NCBI GenBank assembly: GCA_023229135.1
Contig: JALNZT010000015.1
Span: 19,701 to 83,700 of the forward strand
Direction of reading: 5' to 3'
DNA length: 64,000 nucleotides
DNA from: Bacteroidales bacterium
GTDB taxonomy: Bacteria; Bacteroidota; Bacteroidia; Bacteroidales; F082
Below the pieces are notes generated by a model. That model saw only the letters and a list, made by a program, of their open reading frames with translations. It ran no database searches and had not been told where the DNA came from. This document shows positions 16,542 to 24,318 of the stretch, piece after piece. The position numbers and the translations under genes are program-made. Positions within the stretch are counted from its first letter, which is position 1; each line of letters begins with the position of its first letter.

Positions 16542-17756
16542 ATGCGCCTGCTTTTTAGTATTTTTTTAATGCTCTTATTGGTTTCCTGCTCAACAGATGT
16601 TGAACAGTATTCTAACCTTGAGCCTCGCCAGATAATCCTGAAAACTATTGATTTGAAGCAAATTAAGCCTGACGAAATCGTAGGAACAGAAATTGACTCT
16701 TTATTTTTTATCAAAAACTTATCAGTACCCAAAGTGCATTATTTTGAAGAAAATATTGGACAGATGACTAACACATTTGCAAAGGCCTTACCGGTTAAAA
16801 CTGCTGCGGATACTAAGTTTCCAGAAAAAAACACCATCAGTCCTGAATTATATCAAAAGCTTTTGAATGACAATCAGTTAGACCGTTATTTGTTGATTAC
16901 TTTTGACAATGATATTTTTGCGGAAACAGATTACTATTACACCAATGGGTTTTCAATCGGATTGATACATCCCTGGTTTAATAACCGCTTGTTTTACAGG
17001 CTGATGCCAGGTTTAGGGCAGGTCCCTCTCAATCTTTACGGGATGCGGATTCAGCAGCAGATGTTCACGCCTTACAATCCGGAAGCAGTGGAGGTAATCC
17101 CCGACGACAGGCCTTTTGCCGGTGTTTTGTTGGCTGAGTTTTTTAAGCTCAGCAACCGGTCTGACAAAGGTCTGTTTCTACAAACAAGTTTCCGGCTTGG
17201 CGTAATCGGACCGGCATCTCTGGCAGGCGTCTTGCAAAGCAGCGCACACGAACTAAAACCCACAGGCTGGGATTACCAAATCGCCAACGACCTCTTAATC
17301 AATGTCGATATGAATTTGCAGAAAGCATTCAAAATCAATAAATATATTGAAATGGCAGGAGGAGTTGACGTAGGTTTAGGTACTTACAAAACATACATGG
17401 GAGCTTCAGCTCAGCTAAGAGCCGGGAATTTCCGCAGCTTTAGCAACAATATTTCTTCATCAACTATTGGATTAATCCCACGCTTCGATAAATCAATAAG
17501 CTATTGGTTTTTTCTGGAGCCGGCTTTCCATTTTGTGGCATACGATGCCACGCTAAATGGCGGAATGCTGAACAAAAGCAGCCCACACCGGTTTTCTTAT
17601 GATCAGATTCATCACCTAACAACACAATTTAATGCGGGTTTTTCTGTTTTTTATAGAAATACCGGCCTAAGCCTGCGATGGACGCGCATCAGCCCGGAAT
17701 TTATTGGTGGAAAAAAACACAATTGGGGAAACATCAGTTTAACACATAACTTTTAA
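16542..17756 (+). CDS. LpxR-like lipid A 3'-O-deacylase (DUF2219 lipoprotein)
   Basis: The ATG at 16542 gives a 404-residue protein with a lipoprotein signal (LMLLLVSCS). An upstream TTG in frame is less likely. From about residue 115 it shows the LpxR/DUF2219 pattern FDNDIFAETDYYYTNGFSIG, then DDRPFAGVLLAEFF and a run of beta strands ending in an aromatic residue, NISLTHNF. LpxR is an outer-membrane barrel that removes the 3' acyloxyacyl chain of lipid A. The 110-residue N-terminal lipidated region is additional to the usual family member. DUF493 and crcB follow at 3-bp and overlapping spacing, suggesting a small operon. Confidence 0.8.
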   Translation: MRLLFSIFLMLLLVSCSTDVEQYSNLEPRQIILKTIDLKQIKPDEIVGTEIDSLFFIKNLSVPKVHYFEENIGQMTNTFAKALPVKTAADTKFPEKNTISPELYQKLLNDNQLDRYLLITFDNDIFAETDYYYTNGFSIGLIHPWFNNRLFYRLMPGLGQVPLNLYGMRIQQQMFTPYNPEAVEVIPDDRPFAGVLLAEFFKLSNRSDKGLFLQTSFRLGVIGPASLAGVLQSSAHELKPTGWDYQIANDLLINVDMNLQKAFKINKYIEMAGGVDVGLGTYKTYMGASAQLRAGNFRSFSNNISSSTIGLIPRFDKSISYWFFLEPAFHFVAYDATLNGGMLNKSSPHRFSYDQIHHLTTQFNAGFSVFYRNTGLSLRWTRISPEFIGGKKHNWGNISLTHNF

Positions 17757-17759
17757 TAT

Positions 17760-18062
17760 ATGTCAAAAAAAGTAAATATTACAGACGGTTTACCAAATGG
17801 AAAGCAGGAAAAGATTGAGTTTCCGGTGAGTTACGAAATCAAAATTATTGTAACATTGGAGCGTTCTGTGATCATTATCAAAGATGATATAGAAAACCTG
17901 TTTCATCAAGTGAAAATACCTTATAAGTTTTTACATGGAAAAGACAGCAAGAAAGGTACTTACACGAGCCTTACCTATCAAATTACACTCCTAAATAAAC
18001 CACACATGGATGAGCTTTATAGTGGTTTAAACAAAATAGAAGATATAAAACTGGCCATCTGA
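17760..18062 (+). CDS. DUF493 family protein
   Basis: This is a 100-residue cytoplasmic protein of the DUF493 (YbeD-like) family, an ACT-like ferredoxin fold of unknown role. EFPVSYEIKIIV and KGTYTSLTYQITLLNKPHMDELYSGLNKIEDIK match the family layout. It lies 3 bp after the LpxR-like gene, and its TGA overlaps the crcB ATG by one base. Confidence 0.78.
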   Translation: MSKKVNITDGLPNGKQEKIEFPVSYEIKIIVTLERSVIIIKDDIENLFHQVKIPYKFLHGKDSKKGTYTSLTYQITLLNKPHMDELYSGLNKIEDIKLAI

Positions 18063-18448
18063 TGCAAAACCTTGGAAATCAGTTATTATTGTTGGCTGCC
18101 GGCGGTAGTCTCGGTACTATTCTTAGGTTTTTAGTGTATCAAACTGCCGACAAATACCTAAACAAACACCTGCCCTGGGGTACGCTTTTGGTTAACCTTT
18201 TCGGTTCGTTGGCTATCGGACTTTTGTGGGGCTACATTGATAAATCTACCGTTTCTCCTGCCTTGCGGTTGTTTATTTTTGTGGGATTATTGGGCAGCTT
18301 TACTACTTTTTCGGCCTTTGCGTATGACAGTTTTTCTTTGCTTAATCAACAGGCTTTTAAGCTGTTCTTTATCAATTTGATACTGAACAATGTTTTAGGC
18401 ATACTGTTATGTGGTGGAGGCTATTATCTAACACGAAACTTGATTTAA
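18062..18448 (+). CDS. crcB: Fluoride ion channel/exporter CrcB
   Basis: CrcB (Fluc) is a small dimeric membrane channel that expels fluoride. This 128-residue copy has four hydrophobic helices and the conserved GGSLGTILRF, WGTLLVNLFGSLAIGLLWG and GLLGSFTTFSAFAYD segments; the last contains the phenylalanines that line the pore. Its start overlaps the DUF493 stop, so no fluoride riboswitch can lie directly before it. Confidence 0.93.
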   Translation: MQNLGNQLLLLAAGGSLGTILRFLVYQTADKYLNKHLPWGTLLVNLFGSLAIGLLWGYIDKSTVSPALRLFIFVGLLGSFTTFSAFAYDSFSLLNQQAFKLFFINLILNNVLGILLCGGGYYLTRNLI

Positions 18449-18450
18449 CT

Positions 18451-19020
18451 ATGCACGAACTGGAACCTTTTTATAATTGGCGTCACCATTATATTGCCGC
18501 TGAGGATTTTAATTCTCCTTTTCACGGTCAAACCTATAGCGAGACTAATTGCACTCATGCTGTCTACAACTATCTTATTCATCCCCAGTGGGATGAGTTT
18601 GGATCTGCCACACTTTACCTGAAAGTACTACAAGCCGATTACAAGCTACGATATGCTGTGATTGAGTTAATTGGCGAATGGAACGACTTGCTCTATAACG
18701 ACATCATGTTTTTGTACCGCAATGTGATTGAAGATATGATTGACAAAGGAATAATCCATTTTATTTTGATTGGCGAAAACATCCTGAATTTTCATGTCGA
18801 TAGCGATGATTATTACCAGGAATGGTTTGACAATATTGACGATGGCTGGATTGTTTGCTTAAATTTCAGAGACCACGTCGTGAATGAATTTGTCGAGGGT
18901 CATTTAGATTATTACTTGGGATTTGGTGGTAAATTCGATGAATTTAATTGGAGGGCTTTAGAGCCAGATGAATTATTCAAATCCATCAATGCATTAATGA
19001 TGAGACGTTTAACACCGTAA
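18451..19020 (+). CDS. Conserved hypothetical protein
   Basis: The family is not recognised. The ATG at 18451, two bases after the crcB stop, gives 189 residues starting MHELEPFYNW. The protein is soluble, acidic and very rich in Asp, Glu, Tyr and Trp, and has no signal peptide. Segments such as NCTHAVYNYLIHPQWDEFGS and LDYYLGFGGKFDEFNWRAL look like a folded globular protein. It is the fourth gene of a compact run (LpxR-like, DUF493, crcB, this, acyP). Confidence 0.75.
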   Translation: MHELEPFYNWRHHYIAAEDFNSPFHGQTYSETNCTHAVYNYLIHPQWDEFGSATLYLKVLQADYKLRYAVIELIGEWNDLLYNDIMFLYRNVIEDMIDKGIIHFILIGENILNFHVDSDDYYQEWFDNIDDGWIVCLNFRDHVVNEFVEGHLDYYLGFGGKFDEFNWRALEPDELFKSINALMMRRLTP

Positions 19021-19026
19021 AACCAA

Positions 19027-19296
19027 ATGATCAAAGCGGTAAGTATAGAGGTTTTTGGACGAGTGCAGGGTGTTGGTTTCCGGTATTATGCTCAAAAAAA
19101 AGCGCAGGAATTACAGCTCAACGGATTCGTAAAAAATACGCCCCGTGGCAGTGTTATTATTGAAGCAGAAGGTGACGAAGCCGCGCTCGATGAGTTTATA
19201 TTATGGTGTCATAAAGGTCCTTCGTGGGCGCGTGTGCAAAAGGTGAAATATTATAGTATGCCTCCGTATAATTATTTGAAATTTGAGATCAAGTAA
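19027..19296 (+). CDS. acyP: Acylphosphatase
   Basis: This small enzyme of 89 residues hydrolyses acylphosphates. The family's VFGRVQGVGFRYYAQKKA loop, with the catalytic Arg in GVGFR, and GFVKNTPRGSV, with the catalytic Asn, are both present. It starts 6 bp after the previous gene and closes the run that begins at the LpxR-like gene. Confidence 0.94.
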   Translation: MIKAVSIEVFGRVQGVGFRYYAQKKAQELQLNGFVKNTPRGSVIIEAEGDEAALDEFILWCHKGPSWARVQKVKYYSMPPYNYLKFEIK

Positions 19297-19304
19297 TTAG
19301 TTGT

Positions 19305-19400
19305 TTACAACTTCAATGCCCTGATAACATGTCTTTTGCCAGGAGGTCCGGGAAGGCGTGAGCTGTAAAACCTACTGATCTTTAGGTGTTTTTTAGACTA
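19305..19400 (-). pseudogene. Decayed duplicate of the mnmD 3' end
   Basis: Read on the minus strand, the last 30 codons translate to a tail containing RLPGPPGKRHVIRA and a stop at 19305-19307. The intact mnmD gene 4.3 kb away (23617-24318) ends in the same RLPGPPGKRHVIRA segment. The DNA similarity runs over about 85 bp, with a 20-bp identical core, and fades upstream. No frame continues into the rest of the methyltransferase. The two copies have the same orientation and bracket the receptor/GLPGLI/peptide cassette. Confidence 0.82.
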
Positions 19401-19431
19401 TTATACTTGTCTCTATTTGATTAGTCGAACT

Positions 19432-22056
19432 TCAAAAAGTAAAATTTATTGAAATAAGGAAGCGGCTTGGGTTCAATTCGTATGTCGATTCCAGTATTGA
19501 GTTTGTGAAAGCCTGATAGGTAGTATAGTTTTTTGTGTTAAGAATATTCAAGTATTTCATTTCTAAATCAATTTTGCGTTTGCTAAAGGTATATCGATAT
19601 ACAATATCCAGAAAATAGTCCTGCTTTCCTTTGTATTCGTGATAATCAACAGCCAAACTCAACATTTGATTCGATCTTGGATACACAAATAGGTTCACCT
19701 TTTGAGTTAACATTTTCGTGTTAACATCTTGATTATCTGCTATTACATTTTCAAAATATTGTAAATTCAAACCATAATCAATGTTGAACCAATTTTTAAA
19801 GTGGTATAAAACATGAGGACTAAATTGATAAAAGCGATTGATGCTTTTAAAGATTTCAGTATTCATCAAAACCATTCCTTCCTGTTGGCTTGCACCCAAG
19901 CGTAAACTAAATGTCGAGCGTATAGCTGAATAATATTTACTTGTATTTGCTTGAAAACTGAAATATTGCCCCTGATTTGGATATTCTATTGCCTTAATTA
20001 CTGAAGCTCCAAACTCATTAATTATGCTGTTATAGAGTAGGTTGCTTCGAAATTTGACGTATAAGAAACTCGATGAATGGAAGAAAGATGTAATCGCGTT
20101 AGAATACTTCAATTGAACGCCTAAATTGTTTTTTGAATTGATAGCTATAGGTGCATTATTTTGACTTAAATTTCGATATGTTCTGAGGAGAAAACCATAA
20201 TAAACTCCATCTAAATCTCCAAATCTGTTTGAATAGCTCCATGAAGCTGAGGTTTCCCAAAAGCCTTTCAATTTGTAATTGACAAAAAGACGAGGTTTTA
20301 AAAAAGCACGGTTTAAGTGCTGACCTAGATTATTAATTTGATCATCGATTGTCAAGGTTTGATATATAAGCGGTAAATTAAAATTGATGGTAAGTGCTTT
20401 TTTTCGGTATTGTATTTCAGTTTGCAAATAGGCTTGTGAATTAAAGATATTTTGATCATTTTCAAAACTTGAGGATACTTGAAAGTCATCAACCCGTATT
20501 ATCGATTTCAGTGTTTGTTGTCTTATTATAAAACCAGCCTTTGGACTAATAACAATACCTTTAAATGTGTAAACCACTCCGATAGAATTTTCCGTAAAAA
20601 ACCTGTTCAATTCAATGGATTGAAGGCTGTTTTCGTAAGCAATTTCATTATTTAAGATATTGGGGAAAACCCCGGGATTGATTTGAAGTTGATTCGGGTT
20701 TTCGTCATAAGAAATATATGACCTAATCTCAATGAGCTTTTTGCCAAGAGGATAAATTGAGTGCAAATCATTTGAAATACTTTTCGCTGGTGATTTTAGT
20801 TCTTGAGAGATTTGTTCACTATTATTGATCAACAACCCAAAACTTCTATTCCAGTTTGATTTAAAACTTAGTTTATTATCCAAAAAATTCGACTTCACAT
20901 TTCTGCTTAATGTAAAAACAGCTTGCAAATAGTTACTAGTGTACTCATTATTAAAGTTTTCGTTAAAAGTAACCGTGTCTTTAGGTGTAAATATCGTATG
21001 TGAAGCAGTTGCTCGCTCTTGTTGAAAATCAGTAATAAAGTGTAAATTTGAACGCAGCTGCAAATTGTTGTTCAACTTTGTGAGTGCATTGAGATTCAAT
21101 AAATGGATATTATTGTTCAGGTATCGTGTAGGGTCAAAATCATTAGGAGGATTCAATGTTTGAATATTTAACAATTCAGGTGTTTCGTTCGGATGATTCA
21201 GGCTTTTTCGGAACTCATCAGGCAAGTGACTTGTAAGTTGTGATGATGCGTCTTTCCCAATATTATTTGTTTGATAGGATGCAACAAATTGAAACTTACG
21301 TGTAAAGGTCATTGGTGTAATATTTACATCCCATAAAAAGGGCGTGAATCCTGTCCCTACACTTGCTTTTCCGGTGGTGGTAACATCCTGATTTAATTTT
21401 AAATTCAGTGATGCCTGTTGTGAAGCTACTTTTTCTTCAAGGATTCGAACAGGTTGATGATTTTCATATACTTCAATTGTGGCCACCGATTGATGCGGTA
21501 AATTATTGCTTACCATCGTATAACGCCCATCCATCAAATCGAGACCTTCGATATAAAATTTCTGTATTGGTAGTCCCTGATAAAGTATTTGACCGTTTGT
21601 TTCAACTTCAATTCCCGGCATTCTGCGCAAAACTTCAGCAATTGATCGGTCATTTTTTGCTGTAAATGCATCTACCAAAAAGCTCAAAGTATCTCCTCTA
21701 CGTAAGATTGGAGAAGCCCTTAAAGTAAATGTTTCTAGGGTCTTTTCGTCAACTTCTAAAACAAAAGGTATTTCCTGTGTGTGATTGGCGATTTCTTGCG
21801 TTTCCTTTTTGTAATGTATGGCACTGGTTTCTATGCGCAAACTGTCTGCACTAGTGGTTAGTTCAATTGAAAACTGCCCATCCAAGTCGGAAACTCCAAA
21901 ACCAATAACAACTGATTCATCCAATTCATAAATCAGAATATTGATATATGGTATGGATTCTTCATGGCTGTTTATAATTTTCCCGCTCAGTATAATTTGA
22001 CCGAAAATGTTATTTAATAAAAAATAAAAAACGAAAAATAGAAAGAATGATCTCAT
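19432..22056 (-). CDS. TonB-dependent-receptor-like outer membrane protein with carboxypeptidase-like N-terminal domain
   Basis: This 874-residue protein has a signal peptide (to about residue 20), a carboxypeptidase-regulatory-like beta domain (about 21-105; ISGKIINS... VSDLDGQFSIEL) and a plug-like region (about 115-215; SIAEVLRRMPGIEVE, YQGLPIQKFYIEGLDL). A long beta-strand region ends in ISINFTF, whose terminal aromatic residue suits barrel assembly. This architecture regularly accompanies GLPGLI proteins in Bacteroidota. The ligand is unknown. It lies 11 bp downstream of the GLPGLI gene and so is probably co-transcribed with it. Confidence 0.85.
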   Translation of the reverse strand: MRSFFLFFVFYFLLNNIFGQIILSGKIINSHEESIPYINILIYELDESVVIGFGVSDLDGQFSIELTTSADSLRIETSAIHYKKETQEIANHTQEIPFVLEVDEKTLETFTLRASPILRRGDTLSFLVDAFTAKNDRSIAEVLRRMPGIEVETNGQILYQGLPIQKFYIEGLDLMDGRYTMVSNNLPHQSVATIEVYENHQPVRILEEKVASQQASLNLKLNQDVTTTGKASVGTGFTPFLWDVNITPMTFTRKFQFVASYQTNNIGKDASSQLTSHLPDEFRKSLNHPNETPELLNIQTLNPPNDFDPTRYLNNNIHLLNLNALTKLNNNLQLRSNLHFITDFQQERATASHTIFTPKDTVTFNENFNNEYTSNYLQAVFTLSRNVKSNFLDNKLSFKSNWNRSFGLLINNSEQISQELKSPAKSISNDLHSIYPLGKKLIEIRSYISYDENPNQLQINPGVFPNILNNEIAYENSLQSIELNRFFTENSIGVVYTFKGIVISPKAGFIIRQQTLKSIIRVDDFQVSSSFENDQNIFNSQAYLQTEIQYRKKALTINFNLPLIYQTLTIDDQINNLGQHLNRAFLKPRLFVNYKLKGFWETSASWSYSNRFGDLDGVYYGFLLRTYRNLSQNNAPIAINSKNNLGVQLKYSNAITSFFHSSSFLYVKFRSNLLYNSIINEFGASVIKAIEYPNQGQYFSFQANTSKYYSAIRSTFSLRLGASQQEGMVLMNTEIFKSINRFYQFSPHVLYHFKNWFNIDYGLNLQYFENVIADNQDVNTKMLTQKVNLFVYPRSNQMLSLAVDYHEYKGKQDYFLDIVYRYTFSKRKIDLEMKYLNILNTKNYTTYQAFTNSILESTYELNPSRFLISINFTF

Positions 22057-22067
22057 TCATTCACTAA

Positions 22068-22916
22068 TTATTTCCTACTTAATTCAATAGGATTGTTACG
22101 TTGCTGCATCAATTTGGCAACCTTCTGCTGTACCTCGCTATTGAGACCGGCTGTTTTTGCATGGGTAATTATGTTGTCGCGCATGGCATCCTTTGCCCTG
22201 AAATACTCTTTTTTTGAACACTCAATATAATCTAATTCCGGAAATTCTATAAAAAGATCATATCCTGGTTTCTTAATGGATATTAACTCGAATGCGTAAT
22301 GCAAGCGCGTGTCGTAAATCTTAACAATTAGCCCGGGTAAACCATTGAATTTATAGGGTCCGTCGTTATACGGTATCTCAGTACTAAACCAGGCAACCCA
22401 TTTTCTACCTCCAAATTCGGTAGTGGCTTTTTGGGCATTATAGCCGGAAATAGTTGCAGTTTCATCGAGCAATTCCCATTTGAATAGGCCAAGATCCTCC
22501 TCAAATTTAAACATACCACTTCCTAAAACATTATCAATAAATGTTTCTTTGCCTTTCGGAAAGTTTTTGAAAATCTCATAGCGCAACCTTACTACGGGTA
22601 AAGGATTTGATTTGTCAGAAGCTATTCTTTGAAAATCTTCTTGTGAAGTAGCCGTGCGTGCCATGCTATCGCCTATAAAATAATTATAACTTACAAATCT
22701 GCTTACCGTTGGGCCAATAAAGAGCAGCATATCCTCTTGCCGTTTAAAGTTTTGATACATAGAATCTTCCTGAAATTCCAAAGAATAGGTCACGATATGT
22801 TCAACTAATTCAATGTTTTCTTTAGGAAAATGAAATACGGTCTGGGCAAATGAGGGTGAAAATATTACAGATAGAAACAGGAAACCTATATAACGAACGA
22901 GTATTAATTTGTTCAT
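22068..22916 (-). CDS. GLPGLI family protein
   Basis: This 282-residue exported protein (signal peptide LFLSVIFSPSFAQ) carries the name-giving motif in FNGLPGLIVKIYD at about residue 200. Its function is unknown across the family, though it usually precedes a TonB-type receptor, as here. ATG 22916 (MNKLIL) is chosen over the ATG at 22928 because it gives a normal signal peptide. A strong hairpin terminator lies between it and the upstream small-peptide gene. Confidence 0.9.
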   Translation of the reverse strand: MNKLILVRYIGFLFLSVIFSPSFAQTVFHFPKENIELVEHIVTYSLEFQEDSMYQNFKRQEDMLLFIGPTVSRFVSYNYFIGDSMARTATSQEDFQRIASDKSNPLPVVRLRYEIFKNFPKGKETFIDNVLGSGMFKFEEDLGLFKWELLDETATISGYNAQKATTEFGGRKWVAWFSTEIPYNDGPYKFNGLPGLIVKIYDTRLHYAFELISIKKPGYDLFIEFPELDYIECSKKEYFRAKDAMRDNIITHAKTAGLNSEVQQKVAKLMQQRNNPIELSRK

Positions 22917-22969
22917 GAAATTACACATCTTGTTCTATTTAAAAAGTCTTTGAAAAAGAAAAAAAATGC

Positions 22970-23014
22970 AACTAACAAACGGACAGATAAAATACCACCG
23001 TCCATTTGTTAGTT
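22970..23014 (-). terminator. Intrinsic terminator between the cysteine peptide and GLPGLI genes
   Basis: Arms at 23000-23014 and 22970-22984 pair over 15 bp with one mismatch around a 15-nt loop. On the minus strand the hairpin is followed, after three bases, by a T-rich tract (22951-22967). It begins 14 bp after the peptide stop, so most transcripts probably end here and some may read into GLPGLI and the receptor. Confidence 0.75.
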
Positions 23015-23028
23015 AATTGATGTAAACT

Positions 23029-23226
23029 TTAACTAATTTGTACATCACATAATATATCTGCCCATGCCCACCAGTCTCCAGCTCCGCAATAGAAAACAGT
23101 ATGTTCTGAACCATCAGGGCAAGTCATAACTCCAGTATGACATGGTTGCTCAGCTGCATCTGCAATTTTGGGTGATGCGAAAATAAACATGCCCAATACA
23201 GCTAGAAAAATAAATCCTTTTTTCAT
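23029..23226 (-). CDS. Small secreted cysteine peptide (65 residues)
   Basis: The ATG at 23226 opens a 65-residue precursor. A clear signal peptide (hydrophobic core IFLAVLGMFIF, cleavage near ADAA) leaves about 40 residues with four cysteines at 29, 36, 47 and 60, a Trp-rich GDWWAWAD stretch and no lysine or arginine. In-frame sequence upstream of this ATG is AT-rich and does not look coded. I do not recognise a family. It stands alone before a terminator, followed by GLPGLI and a TonB-type receptor. Possible roles are a secreted signal, a toxin-like or metal/cofactor-binding peptide, or a precursor taken up by the receptor; none is proven. Confidence 0.72.
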   Translation of the reverse strand: MKKGFIFLAVLGMFIFASPKIADAAEQPCHTGVMTCPDGSEHTVFYCGAGDWWAWADILCDVQIS

Positions 23227-23616
23227 GTTTTTTAATTTTGTAATAAATATTAAAATTTTAAATATTGTGCAAGTTATTAGTATTAAATTCATAAAAAGCC
23301 ACTTCACGCCAACCTGCATTTCGGAAGTGGCAAAGTTTATCAAATTTATTCTTCCCAATTTTAAAAATATATTTGGTATCGCAATAAGGTTGATATTTTG
23401 TGTAAAAAAGCAAGTTTAGGGAAAGTGAGTAATAATAACTCACTAACAAGAAACCCTTAACTGAAATATTGAAGTCCATTCTACTATTATTATCTTTAGC
23501 AATCTGTCTGAGGAATCCGCTAGGCATTTGTCTTGTTATTTTAATAGTACAATATTAATAAAATTTTTGTTATAAAGTATGAAATTAAAAAAAAATATAG
23601 AGAAACTACAATTATT
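23227..23616. other. 390-bp AT-rich gap with leader hairpin and palindrome
   Basis: There is no convincing gene. Three things are visible. TAAATTTG on the minus strand (23341-23348) fits a -7 box for the peptide gene. Just downstream of it, GCCACTTC (23298-23305) and its exact inverse (23324-23331) form a hairpin followed on the minus strand by TTTTT, a possible leader attenuator, or a terminator for mnmD read-through. AGTGAGT at 23424-23430 and its inverse at 23438-23444 form a near-perfect palindrome that could be an operator. An 89-codon minus-strand frame (23258-23527) crosses these signals and has no recognisable content. Confidence 0.45.
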
Positions 23617-24318
23617 TTAGCGAAACGCCCTGATAACATGTCTTTTTCCGGGCGGACCGGGAAGACGTTTTACTGAAAATCCGACTGACCTTAAAGCGTT
23701 TTTTACAACACCACGCGCACTGTAAGTCACCAAAACTCCACCGCTTTTCAGGCTACGAAAAAGTCTTGAAAAAATTTCCTCCGTCCAAAGTTCCGGCTGC
23801 ACATTTGGGCTAAAAGCATCAAAATAGATGACATCAAAACGGTCAGTCTTTACATCAAATTGGCGCAAATCCTGATGAATTTTAGTAAGCTTGAAATATT
23901 CATCAAGCTGCACAGGCTTTCCCCATTCCGAAAGGTGCAAGGCCATAAATTCTTGTTTATCAAGCTGTTTTTCAACGCTTGCGGTATAAGTCAGTTTTTC
24001 TGCCAGCGCAATATCCAACGGAAAAGCCTCCAAGGCGGTATAATCAATTTTCTGTTTCCATTCAATTGATTTCAAGAGGCTTAGCCAGGTATTCAGGCCT
24101 GTGCCAAAGCCAATTTCGAGCACGGCAATTCCTTGTGAGTCGTTTTTGGTTTTAAAAAATTCCAAGCCGTTGTTGATAAACACCAATTGCGATTCAGTAA
24201 TTGCGCCATTAATAGAATGAAATGTTTCTCCCGTCCTACCGTCCGAAATACTTGGGCTACCATCGGCTGTGGTTACGAGTTTCCTGTTTGTAATATTTTG
24301 ATTTTCTGTAGTTTTCAT
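23617..24318 (-). CDS. mnmD: tRNA (5-methylaminomethyl-2-thiouridine)(34) methyltransferase MnmD
   Basis: This 233-residue SAM-dependent methyltransferase corresponds to the methyltransferase half of MnmC, which completes the wobble uridine mnm5s2U in tRNA. Visible motifs are VLEIGFGTGLNTWLSLL (SAM loop), YTALEAFPL, VIYFDAFSPNVQPELWTEEIF (catalytic DAFSP) and the C-terminal RLPGPPGKRHVIRAF. It overlaps the upstream lipoprotein gene by 4 bp. Its last 30 codons have a decayed duplicate at 19305-19400. Confidence 0.92.
   Translation of the reverse strand: MKTTENQNITNRKLVTTADGSPSISDGRTGETFHSINGAITESQLVFINNGLEFFKTKNDSQGIAVLEIGFGTGLNTWLSLLKSIEWKQKIDYTALEAFPLDIALAEKLTYTASVEKQLDKQEFMALHLSEWGKPVQLDEYFKLTKIHQDLRQFDVKTDRFDVIYFDAFSPNVQPELWTEEIFSRLFRSLKSGGVLVTYSARGVVKNALRSVGFSVKRLPGPPGKRHVIRAFR

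Noticed and set aside
17960..18062. Fluoride riboswitch before crcB
   Set aside because: crcB overlaps the DUF493 stop codon, and no riboswitch-like sequence is found there or before the LpxR-like gene.
23258..23527. 89-codon minus-strand frame upstream of the cysteine peptide
   Set aside because: It crosses the candidate -7 box, leader hairpin and palindrome, is Phe/Tyr/Asn-rich as expected from AT-rich non-coding DNA, and has no recognisable domain.
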